In this document: positions 1-6,988 of the stretch, piece after piece
Layout: each line of letters opens with the position of its first letter
Numbering within the stretch: the stretch's first letter is position 1
Source of the DNA: Mycoplasmataceae bacterium
GTDB taxonomy: Bacteria; Bacillota_I; Bacilli_A; Mycoplasmatales; Metamycoplasmataceae
NCBI GenBank assembly: GCA_017511585.1
Contig: JAFWJI010000015.1
Location: 1-6,988, forward strand
Reading direction: 5' to 3'
Length of the DNA: 6,988 bases
Position numbers and translations under genes: made by a program
The notes under the pieces: model-generated
What the model was told of the DNA's origin: nothing
What the model saw: the letters and a program-made list of their open reading frames with translations, nothing else
The model's database searches: none

Positions 1-94
1 TAGGTTTTTTTGTAAATTTATCAAAAAAAGTTCCGTCTAAATCAACAAAAATAGCCTCAACATTAAATTGTCTATCTTTAGTATTTATAATCAT
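1..94 (-). CDS. HAD-superfamily phosphatase, N-terminal fragment
   Basis: Only the first 31 residues are in the window; the rest lies beyond base 1. The start is the ATG at 94-92, giving MIINTKDRQFNVEAIFVDLD and then GTFFDK. The hydrophobic strand followed by DLDGT is HAD motif I, with the nucleophile and acid/base aspartates both present (D18 and D20). The DGTFFDK form resembles Cof-type HAD phosphatases, which dephosphorylate small phosphorylated metabolites such as sugar phosphates or flavin nucleotides; the substrate cannot be told here. The gene starts 7 bases after the thioredoxin stop codon and has no clear Shine-Dalgarno of its own, so it is probably co-transcribed and translated by coupling or reinitiation. 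The family call rests on one motif, so the subfamily is uncertain. Confidence 0.8.
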   Translation of the reverse strand, partial: MIINTKDRQFNVEAIFVDLDGTFFDKFTKKP

Positions 95-101
95 AAATTT
101 A

Positions 102-422
102 TTACATCTTATCTATTATTTTTTTTCATTCTTCTATTGGTTGATATCCTATAACTTTATGTTTAACTTCTGAATCTTTTATCAATAAAATTGTAGGTGT
201 TGAATTAACTTCATTTTTTGCAGCTAATTCTTGTTGTTCAAAAACATTTATCTTAGCAACAGAACATAAACCTTCTTCTACTAATTGTTCAAGAATAGGT
301 TCTAACATTAAACAAGGAGGACAAATTGGAGATGAAAAATCAACAATTAAAACTCCTTTATTAGTTTTTATAATTTTTTCTAATTGTTCTTCAGAATTGA
401 TTTCATAAACTTGTTTATTCAT
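102..422 (-). CDS. trxA: Thioredoxin-like protein with CPPC active site
   Basis: A 106-residue protein, the usual size of a single-domain thioredoxin, a cytoplasmic dithiol-disulfide oxidoreductase normally recycled by thioredoxin reductase. The fold signature is clear: VLIVDFSSPICPPC places the buried Asp at D28 and the redox pair at C34 and C37, and NSTPTILL gives the cis-proline at P76. The active site reads ICPPC instead of the usual WCGPC. A third cysteine sits at C53. I chose the ATG at 422 over a GTG at 434 because the GTG overlaps an AGGTGG ribosome binding site that is well placed for 422. The codon at 128-126 is TGA and is read as Trp; translation then continues with KKIIDKM to a TAA at 104-102, completing the last helix. 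The gene is followed after 7 bases by the HAD gene. The family is secure; the symbol is a conventional choice, since this could be a specialised paralogue rather than the main thioredoxin. Confidence 0.9.
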
Positions 423-430
423 AATAAAAA

Positions 431-436
431 CCACCT
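431..436 (-). promoter_or_regulatory. Shine-Dalgarno site of the thioredoxin gene
   Basis: On the minus strand this reads AGGTGG, a strong match to the 16S anti-Shine-Dalgarno sequence, with 8 bases between it and the ATG at 422. It decides the start codon: the in-frame GTG at 434-432 lies inside the site and cannot be the start if this site is used. Confidence 0.75.
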
Positions 437-451
437 AACTACTTAATTTAA

Positions 452-457
452 ATTATA
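452..457 (-). promoter_or_regulatory. Candidate -10 box for thioredoxin-HAD
   Basis: The minus strand carries a perfect TATAAT in the gap between proS and the thioredoxin gene. Transcription would start near 445, leaving a leader of about 20 bases that contains the AGGTGG site. No convincing -35 box is seen 17 bases upstream, where the sequence runs into the end of proS; weak -35 boxes are common in mycoplasmas. A TATAAT can occur by chance in DNA this A+T-rich, but the position fits well. Confidence 0.5.
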
Positions 458-469
458 CATTAATAAAAA

Positions 470-1906
470 CTAATATGATTTTGCAAAAATTACAAAATAC
501 GATGTTTCTTTACCAGTTAAAATGCAAATATCATTTGATTTTGGTGGGGTTATTTCTCAAGGAATACATCTAGCAGTTGCAAATGTCTCTTCTTTAATTT
601 TTTCTTCTAATTTAACATCATCTTTTAATATTGGAACTAAAACAAATTTGTTTTTTTCTATTAATGTTTTAAATTCTTCATATGAATTTGTATAAACTAT
701 ATTTTTTTGCATTCTTTCTTTAGATTGTTTATATAAATTATTATGAATATCTTCTAATAAAAAAGATACTTTTTCTAAAATATTATCTATTTCAACATAT
801 TCTTTTTCAATATTATCACGTCTAACAATTAATACTTTATTATTTTCAAGATCTCTAGGTCCAATTTCAATTCTAATTGGTACTCCTTCAATTTCAGATT
901 GCGAAACTTTAAAACCTACACTTTTATTTGTTTTATCAACACGAACTGTAATATTATTATTTTCTAAAAGTGATCTTATTTTTTCTGAAACTTCAGAAAC
1001 TCTTTGATCTTTGTTTGCCATTATTTCAATTAAATCTACTTGAATAGAAGCGACTTTTGGAGGTATAACTATTCCTCTATTATCTCCATGACCCATAATT
1101 ATTGCACCAATAGATCTAGTTGATAATCCTCATGATGTTTGGAAAACATGCTCAAATTTATTATCTTTATTTTTAAAAGAAACATCAAACATTTTAGAAA
1201 AATTTTGTCCTAAATAATGACTTGTTGCTGCTTGTAAAGATTTACCATCTTTCATCATAGCTTCAATAGTTCAAGTTATTTCAGCTCCGGGAAATTTTTC
1301 ATTTTCTGTTTTTCTACCTACAATAACATCTAATGCTAAATAATTTTTATAAAAATCTTTATACATTTGAATAATTTTTTTACTAAATTCCAAAGCTTCT
1401 TGTTCTGTCGAATGAGAAGTGTGACCTTCTTGTCATAAAAACTCACTATTTCTTAAAAAAGGATTTGTTGTTTTTTCTCATCTAACAACATTAGCTCATT
1501 GATTATATATTTTAGGTAAATCATTATAAGAATTTATTTCTGATTTAAAAAGTTGAGCAAACAAAACTTCAGATGTTGGTCTAATATAAATATCTTCACT
1601 TAATTTTTTATCACCAACTTTAGTAATTGTTGCAATTTCTGGAGCAAATCCATCAATATGTTTTTTTTCTCTAGCAATTAAATTTTGCGGAATTAACAAA
1701 GGTAAATAAACATTTTCACAATTTATCTTTTTAATTATTTTATTAAAATGTTTTTGAATATTTTCTCAAATCCCATAAGAATTGGGTTTAAAAATTAAAG
1801 TCCCTTTTAATGGACCATAATCAATTAAATTTCCATTTTTTACTACATCAACAAATCATTTAGAAAAATCTTCTTCAATTGGAGTTATTTTGTCTATTAA
1901 TTTCAT
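470..1906 (-). CDS. proS: Prolyl-tRNA synthetase, short (archaeal/eukaryote-like) form
   Basis: This cytoplasmic class II aminoacyl-tRNA synthetase charges tRNA-Pro with proline using ATP. The frame gives 478 residues from the ATG at 1906 to a TAG at 472-470, provided eight in-frame TGA codons are read as Trp (residues 17, 47, 137, 143, 158, 212, 259, 450). Landmarks include YIRPTSE (residues 107-113, the proline/ATP-binding TxE loop), VVRWE (140-144, class II motif 2 with R142), FLWQEGHTSH (156-165), and GLSTRSIG (260-267, motif 3 with R264). The C-terminus ends FAKSY, matching the C-terminal Tyr typical of short-form enzymes. Only about 115 residues lie between motifs 2 and 3, so the editing insertion of the roughly 570-residue bacterial form is absent. 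In the C-terminal domain two cysteines are visible (C447, C461) where zinc-binding relatives have four, so metal binding is doubtful. The ATG lacks an obvious Shine-Dalgarno. The gene diverges from the cls-like gene. Confidence 0.97.
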
Positions 1907-1918
1907 AATTAATTAAAT

Positions 1919-1924
1919 TCTATA
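1919..1924 (-). promoter_or_regulatory. Candidate extended -10 box for proS
   Basis: The minus strand reads TGTTATAGA, that is, TG, one base, then TATAGA, which resembles an extended -10 element. Transcription would begin around 1912, only a few bases before the ATG at 1906, implying an almost leaderless mRNA. This fits the absence of a Shine-Dalgarno sequence. A TAAAAT at 1937-1932 is an alternative that would give a leader of about 20 bases. Confidence 0.35.
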
Positions 1925-1962
1925 ACAAAATATTTTATTATTTTTAATAATAAATAGAAACA

Positions 1963-1968
1963 TATAAA
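1963..1968 (+). promoter_or_regulatory. Candidate -10 box for the cls-like gene
   Basis: TATAAA lies 12 bases before the ATG at 1981, so transcription from it would start about 5 bases before the start codon and give a near-leaderless message. No -35 box or Shine-Dalgarno sequence is evident. Base composition makes such matches easy to find, so this is tentative. Confidence 0.35.
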
Positions 1969-1980
1969 ATTAAATATATT

Positions 1981-3468
1981 ATGAAAAAATACAAACGTTT
2001 AATTATTGATTCAATAGTATTGTTGATAATATTTGCAATTTCTATAGCTTTTGTAGTTTTTGGAAAATTTAATTGACAAAGTTGAGCAATTTTTTTAATT
2101 GTTTCATATTTTTTCAACACTATTTTTATTATTTTTTCAATAACAAATAATGATAATTCTATAGAAAAATTATCTTGATTATTTTTTATAATAGCAATTC
2201 CTTACATAGGCATAATTTTTTATAGTTTATTTAGAATTAGAAGAGAATCTGGTCTTGAAATAGAAGTTTTTGAAAAAGAGTTTAAAGAGTTTCAAATAAA
2301 TAGTTTTAAACTAGAAAAAAATAATCAAGAAAATAATTTAATGAAATGACAAACAAATTTTGTAAAAAGAAATTTTTATGATACTAATTTAACAATTTTC
2401 AATAACGGTTATCAAGCATATGAAAAATTATTAGAAGATATTGAAAAATCAAAAAAATATATTCATATTCAAATGTATATTATTAAAGAATCTGAAATAT
2501 ATGAAAAATTAAAAAATGCATTATTTAAAAAAGCAAAAGAAAATGTTGAAGTAAGAATGATAATTGATAAATTTGGTTCTTGAAAAATACCAATTGATGA
2601 ATTTAAACATTTAAAAGAAAATGGTATTAAATTATGTTTTTACAATATTCCATATTATCCTTATGTAAGACATACAGATAATAAAAGACTTCATAGAAAA
2701 TTATTTATTATTGATGGTGAAGTTGTTCATTTTGGTGGATTAAATATTTCAGATGAATATTTTTCATTAAATAAAAAATATGGTTATTGAGCTGATTCTA
2801 ATTTTTGTGCAAAAGGACAAATAGTAAATGATTATCAATCAGTATTTTTATTTGATTGATATAAACAAAATAAAGAAAAATTAAATATTAATGATTATGT
2901 TATTAATAATAAAAAAATTCAAAATTCAAATTGTAAAATTTTAACTTTTGAACAAGGGCCAACAAAAAACATAAATTTTTTAGAAGAATCAATAAATTAT
3001 TGGATAAATAATTCATTTAAAAAAATAAAGATCACAACTCCATATTTTATTCCAACAAATAAAGTTTTTAATTCTCTAAAAAATGCTTTAAGAAGAGGGG
3101 TTGAAATTGAAATTTACATACCAGGGAAACCAGATAAATGATTTACATATGTAGCTACATTATTTTATTCAAATGAAATCACAAAATATGGTGCTAAAGT
3201 GTATAAATTCAACGAAACATTCTTACATTCTAAATTTGGAATATTTGACAATGAATTTGCTTATATTGGAACAAATAATTTAGATATGCGTTCTTTTTTT
3301 ACAAATGAAGAATCTATTAACTTATTATTTGGAAAAGAAGTAATTGATGACTTAAACAAAACATTAAGAAAATATAAATCATTATCAAATATACATATTT
3401 ATGATGATTCTAGATTTAAAAAAATAATTAAAAAATTTATTTTTAAACTAGTAGCACCTTTAATGTAA
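1981..3468 (+). CDS. cls: Cardiolipin synthase-like phospholipase D family membrane protein
   Basis: A 495-residue membrane protein that probably joins two phosphatidylglycerol molecules into cardiolipin plus glycerol. Three hydrophobic segments at about residues 8-27, 36-54 and 65-84 anchor the N-terminus; the catalytic part follows the basic stretch FRIRR (84-88). Both phospholipase D HKD motifs are intact: HRKLFIID (H238, K240, D245) followed by GGLN, and HSKFGIFD (H416, K418, D423) followed by GTNNLDMRS. TPYFIPT before the second motif is also typical of bacterial cardiolipin synthases, as are the length and the C-terminal LVAPLM. Eight TGA codons and one TGG (3001-3003) encode Trp. The start ATG has no visible Shine-Dalgarno. 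It is the only plus-strand gene, divergent from proS, and its TAA stop directly abuts the dnaB stop. Phosphatidyl transfer to another acceptor cannot be excluded, but cardiolipin synthase is the best call. Confidence 0.93.
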
Positions 3469-4809
3469 TTAATTATCTTCATTTTTAAAAGTAGTAAATT
3501 TTCCTGTAGATGAATCAAACAAAAATTCTATTGTTCCAATTGAACCATTACGATGTTTAGCAATATTTAATTCTGTTAAATGTTTTTCTTGATGAGTTTC
3601 TTCTTTATTTTTATTGTAATAATCTTCACGATATAAAAAACCTATAATATCAGCATCTTGTTCAATTGATCCTGATTCTCTTAAATCAGACATCATTGGT
3701 TTTTTTGATTCTCTTTCTTCAACCCTTCTATTTAATTGAGATAAAGCAATAATTGGTACATCTAATTCTCTAGCTAATTGTTTTAATGATCTTGATATTT
3801 TCGAAACTTCTTGTTGTCGATTACCATGATTTCTACTATCTAAAGGAATTAATTGCATATAATCAATAATTATTAAATCTAAATTATTTTTATTTTTTAA
3901 TCTTTTAGATTTTCAAATAATTTCATCTAATTTTATAGAACCAGAATCATCAATAAATAGTTGTTTTGTTTTAAATTTTTCATATGCTAATAATATTTTT
4001 TCTTTATCTTCTTTTGTTAATCTATCTGGTTCTTTAAATTTATAGTTATTAATATTTGAAATAGAAGCTAACATTCTTTTTATCAAATGCTCAGCAGGCA
4101 TTTCTAATGAAAAAAAAGCAACTGTTTTATTTGATAACATCATAATGTTTAATGCTAAATTTAAAGCAAAAGCAGTTTTACCAACAGAAGGTCTTGCAGC
4201 AATAATTATTAAATCTCCATTTTGAAAACCTGTTGTTATTTCATCTAATTTTGAAAATCCAGTTTTTAAACCTTTAATTTCTTTTTTATTATTAAATGTA
4301 TCTGTAATAACTTTTTCAGCAACATCTGAACCTTTTAAAAAATCAGATGCTAATTTTTTATCTTCAATTTTAAATAAATCTTCTCTAATGTTTTCTATTA
4401 AATTATTTGAATCAGAATTTTTAATAACTTTTAAAGTTGATTCTAATGTATCTTTTAATTTTTTCTTTCTATTGTTTTCAATAATTGAACTTAAATAAGT
4501 GTTTAATAAATTAACATAACCTGCCTTATTTAATAAATCATCTAAATAATCATGATCTATTATTTTTGAAAAAGATTTTTTTTCAATATATTGATCTACA
4601 AAATCATAATCAAATTCTTTAATATTTTCGTCATAGAAACTTTTAAATATTCCAAACATTGTTTGATTTTTTTCATTTGAAAAATATGATTTATCTAGAA
4701 AAACAAATATTTGTGATAATTTCTCATCAATTTTTTTGCTAACAAAAACTAAACCTAATAAAGCACTTTCTATATTTAAAATATTTTCAGTATCCTTACT
4801 ATTTGGCAT
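3469..4809 (-). CDS. dnaB: Replicative DNA helicase DnaB
   Basis: The hexameric 5'-3' helicase at the replication fork, which unwinds DNA and recruits primase. The 446-residue length is normal for the family, once the TGA at 3915-3913 is read as W299. The N-terminal helical domain (about residues 8-110) begins with [11 protein letters not shown], and a linker precedes the RecA-like domain: [20 protein letters not shown] (181-200), Walker A ARPSVGKT (205-212), SLEMP with the catalytic-type E236, Walker [10 protein letters not shown] with D316, ALSQLNRR with Q358, [14 protein letters not shown] (374-387), and KHRNGSIG carrying the likely arginine finger R420. The ATG at 4809 follows AGGAGA and overlaps the end of rplI by 11 bases, so translation is probably coupled. 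The TAA stop sits against the stop codon of the convergent cls-like gene. In Bacillus the orthologue is named dnaC. Confidence 0.98.
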
Positions 4810-5245
4810 ATTCTCCTATTACATTAACTTTTAATATAGCTTTTATATCTTTAAATAAAGATATTTCAACTTTTGTAATACCTAAAGAGTTAATTAAAAG
4901 ATGAGAAGGTAAAGAATGTCTATCTAATTTAAAACCTTGATTATTTAATTCTTGCATTATTTTTTTAGAAGAAATAGAACCATGCACTACATCTTTTGTA
5001 ACTTTTAAATAAAAACTTAATTCTAAAGCTTCTAATTTGTTTTTTAATTCTAAAGCTTGTTCTCTATCTAATTCATATTGTTTTTGTTTTTCGATTTTTC
5101 TTATTTCTAAATTTTTAGATGTAACTTTATTAATTGGAAGAGCATATCCATTTTTAATTAAAAAATTAGAACCAAAACCATCAGAAACTTCAACAATATC
5201 ATCGACATTATATTTTTGATATTTTTTAATAATTATCACTTTCAT
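4799..5245 (-). CDS. rplI: 50S ribosomal protein L9
   Basis: A 148-residue protein with the usual L9 length and two-domain plan. L9 binds 23S rRNA at the base of the L1 stalk and helps limit frameshifting. The N-terminal rRNA-binding domain is recognisable from MKVIII at the start and DIVEVSDGFGSNFLIKNGYA (residues 16-35). A charged connecting helix covers roughly residues 41-75, and the C-terminal domain includes VHGSIS (residues 88-93) and ends VNVIGEYAK. The loop after the first strand, normally glycine- and lysine-rich, reads KKYQKYNVDD here, without its glycines. The ATG at 5245 has a GGGAG site 7 bases upstream. The gene starts 28 bases after gdpP and ends with a TAG inside the start of dnaB, matching the Firmicutes order gdpP-rplI-dnaB. 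Confidence 0.96.
   Translation of the reverse strand: MKVIIIKKYQKYNVDDIVEVSDGFGSNFLIKNGYALPINKVTSKNLEIRKIEKQKQYELDREQALELKNKLEALELSFYLKVTKDVVHGSISSKKIMQELNNQGFKLDRHSLPSHLLINSLGITKVEISLFKDIKAILKVNVIGEYAK
4812..4817 (-). promoter_or_regulatory. Shine-Dalgarno site of dnaB inside rplI
   Basis: The minus strand reads AGGAGA within the last codons of rplI. The core AGGAG ends only 3 bases before the dnaB ATG, shorter than the usual 5-9. It supports the ATG at 4809 as the start, since the next in-frame ATG is 50 codons later, and suggests that ribosomes finishing rplI help to start dnaB. Confidence 0.6.
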
Positions 5246-5252
5246 AAATTAA

Positions 5253-5257
5253 CTCCC
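5253..5257 (-). promoter_or_regulatory. Shine-Dalgarno site of rplI
   Basis: GGGAG on the minus strand lies 7 bases before the rplI ATG, an ordinary spacing. It sits in the 28-base gap after gdpP, and I see no terminator in that gap, which supports co-transcription. Confidence 0.65.
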
Positions 5258-5273
5258 ATATAATATCTCTATT

Positions 5274-6988
5274 TTATTCTTTTGATGATACTATCGCTTG
5301 AATAATATTATCAATAAAATTATCTAATGTTTCATTTGCTTTTTGATCACTAACTGCAGCTGCTGCATTAAAATGACCACCACCACCAACAGCTTCAGCA
5401 ATCAATTGAACATTTACCCCCATTGAACGAGCGCTTAATTTATAAATAGGATGTTCTGATCCTTTTTCCATAGGTAATTGCGCAACAACAAAAGATGCTT
5501 TTCTTCCTTCAATTTTCAAAATCTCATCAGCTCCCATAGATATAACATCGATAGGAATAATTTCATTTGTATAAGATAATCAATAACCAGGTTTTATTTC
5601 TTTTGCTTTTGAAACTATTTTTATTATTTTTTCATTAACAGAAGAAGATATTTTTAATAGCGAAATTGATTCATCTACATTTGCTCCTCAACTTTCTAAT
5701 AATGAAGCTGCTGCAAATGTTCTAGAACTAACTGCTTTTCTAAATTGGTTTGTATCTAAATAAATACCATTTAAAAGGAATTGAGCTCCAAGTTTAGAAA
5801 TGTATTTATTAAAATCATTGAATTTAATCATCTCAGTAATCATTTCACAAGTTGAAGATGCTGTTGATTCAATATATATATTTAAGTTATCTATAATTTC
5901 ATTTAATTTAGAAACTCTATGGTGATCAAAAATAAATACGTTTTCACCTTTTACATTTTTAAATAAAGCTTGGTTTTCAACTCTAGTTTCTTCTGCACAA
6001 TCTACAATAATAATCAATGTTTCATTCATATCAAGTGATTTTAATTTAAACTTAGAAACAAATATTTCTCCTGGGTTTTGAATATATTTGTCAATTGCTT
6101 TTTGTCCTGTTTCATCAAAAGTAACATTTTGAATAAAAGTTTTTTTATTAAAATTTTTAGCTATTTCATACAATGCATAAGAAGCACCAATTGAATCTAA
6201 GTCGGCAAACTTATGACCATAAATAATAACATTTTTAATTTTTGGATCTTGTATTTTAATTTTAAAATTGTTAGAAATATTTTTAATTTTAGTTCTAGAT
6301 TTAAGAACTGATATTTCAGATTTTGAACCAAATCTTTTAGGTTTTTCAATAGCAGATATAATTGTAATTTGATCTCCACCACGTGTTTGTGATTGGAATA
6401 ATGCTTCTTTAGACATTTCTAACAATTTTGAATAATTAGAAGTATCGGTTCCAAAACCAATTGATAAAGATATTTTAGAAGAAGCGACTTTTAAATCATT
6501 TAATTGTTCAAATTCTTTAAATTCATTTGACATTATCTTATTTAAATTATCTCTATTTGTTAGTATTAAGAACTTACCATCAACATATTGTTTAAAAATA
6601 AAGTTATATTTTTTAGATAACTTATCCAATAAATTTATTATAGACACTTGAACTCTAAACATATCTTCTTCTGAAAAGGAAACTCTTAAAAGTTGATAGT
6701 TATCAATTTCTACTTCACCAATAACTAATTTTTCTAATTCATAAAAATTACTTGCTAAATACTCTTGTGTCACATCTTTTAATATTAACGTTGCTTCTTT
6801 TGAAATGAAAGTAATTTCATAAACAAAATTATCAAATTTAAATATTTTTTTAAAATCAATAAATCTTTTATTTAAATTAATGTCTTCATTGAAAAAAACA
6901 ATATTTTCATTCATTATTTTTTCACCAAAACGATCTTTAATAAATTCAGAAGTTCAAATAATGTTACCATTTGAGCCAAAAAATATAA
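5274..6988 (-). CDS. gdpP: GdpP-type cyclic-di-AMP phosphodiesterase, 5'-truncated
   Basis: About 570 residues are visible; the N-terminus lies beyond base 6988. GdpP hydrolyses cyclic-di-AMP to pApA and usually has two N-terminal membrane helices, not seen here. Visible domains in order: a PAS-like segment starting FFGSNGNIIW (about 6950-6983), running to roughly 6750; a degenerate GGDEF domain ending RGGDQ (6383-6369), which is the form known in this family and is not expected to make cyclic-di-GMP; a DHH domain with GHKFADLDSIG (about 6186-6218), IIVDCAEETR and FDHHR (5930-5916); and a DHHA1 domain with ARSMGVNVQLI and GGGGH (5387-5373). The metal-binding His and Asp residues of these motifs are present. 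TGA codons at 6956, 5690 and 5582 encode Trp. The ATG at 6914 is in-frame but internal, because matching PAS sequence continues upstream of it without a stop. The gene ends with TAA, 28 bases before rplI. A change to pApA-only cleavage cannot be ruled out from sequence. Confidence 0.93.

Larger units (their letters stand above)
1907..1980. other. Divergent intergenic region between proS and cls
   Basis: These 74 bases are almost pure A+T and are the longest non-coding stretch in the window. They must hold the promoters of both proS (leftward) and the cls-like gene (rightward) unless transcription reads in from elsewhere. I see no ribosome binding site on either side, no strong inverted repeat and no riboswitch-like structure. 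The candidate -10 boxes are listed separately. Confidence 0.7.

Noticed and set aside
432..434. GTG start for the thioredoxin, adding four residues.
   Set aside because: The GTG sits inside the AGGTGG ribosome binding site, which is correctly spaced for the ATG at 422.
3285..3302. Poly-T run in the cls-like gene as a phase-variation tract.
   Set aside because: The run is short, the frame is intact, and similar runs occur throughout the window because of base composition.
3199..3468. A separate small plus-strand gene with a single HKD motif.
   Set aside because: It is the C-terminal part of the cls-like gene, in the same frame after the TGA tryptophan codons are read through.
3440..3500. Similar stretches TTTTTAAACTAGTAG and TTTTTAAAAGTAGTA on either side of the cls/dnaB junction as a possible repeat or insertion footprint.
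   Set aside because: They are short, imperfect and A+T-rich, both lie in coding sequence, and such matches are expected by chance in this composition.
5037..5219. A 60-codon plus-strand open frame opposite rplI.
   Set aside because: It lies wholly antisense to a well-supported gene, has no ribosome binding site, and its Phe/Ser/Leu-rich product looks like the complement of A+T-rich coding DNA.
126..5690. Apparent pseudogenes or frameshifts, because proS, dnaB, gdpP, cls and the thioredoxin gene are cut by in-frame TGA codons.
   Set aside because: Every interruption is a TGA in the correct frame and the protein family match continues across it, so this is genetic code 4, not decay.
6197..6382. 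A 61-codon minus-strand open frame inside gdpP.
   Set aside because: It is out of frame with gdpP across the GGDEF-DHH junction, is Leu/Lys-rich and low in complexity, and matches nothing recognisable.
6912..6914. ATG as the true start of gdpP.
   Set aside because: The frame stays open upstream to the window edge and encodes PAS-like sequence (FFGSNGNIIW), so the ATG is internal.

Overview
The window comes from a mycoplasma-type bacterium (Mollicutes). The DNA is very A+T-rich, and every substantial gene except rplI and the short HAD fragment reads through in-frame TGA codons that must be tryptophan. By eye there are 21 TGA and one TGG tryptophan codons in the reconstructed proteins. Under the standard code, proS, cls, dnaB, gdpP and the thioredoxin gene would all look broken; under translation table 4 all are intact. 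No species can be named from the sequence alone; a placement among the Mycoplasma-like genera is an inference.

Layout, left to right. A HAD-family phosphatase start (1-94, minus, cut by the window edge) follows a small thioredoxin with a CPPC active site (102-422, minus). Upstream of these is a short-form prolyl-tRNA synthetase, proS (470-1906, minus). A 74-base divergent gap (1907-1980) separates proS from a full-length cardiolipin synthase-like gene (1981-3468), the only plus-strand gene. It meets the replicative helicase gene dnaB (3469-4809, minus) tail to tail with no base between the stop codons. dnaB overlaps rplI (ribosomal protein L9, 4799-5245, minus) by 11 bases. Upstream of rplI lies a large partial gdpP-type gene (5274-6988, minus; its 5' end is outside the window) for a PAS/degenerate-GGDEF/DHH-DHHA1 cyclic-di-AMP phosphodiesterase.

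The genes form three or four transcription units. gdpP-rplI-dnaB is the order well known from Firmicutes, and its tight spacing suggests one operon linking second-messenger turnover, translation and replication. proS and the cls-like gene diverge from one short gap, and neither has a visible Shine-Dalgarno sequence. Thioredoxin and HAD are 7 bases apart, and the thioredoxin gene has its own -10 box and a good ribosome binding site. Coding density is very high: no gap exceeds 74 bases, and I see no RNA gene, mobile element, CRISPR array or convincing intrinsic terminator.

The content is housekeeping. I did not find a new multi-gene system. The points worth a second look are protein-level oddities (CPPC thioredoxin, glycine-poor L9 loop, ProS without the editing insertion) and arrangement oddities (directly abutting stop codons, two apparently leaderless divergent starts).
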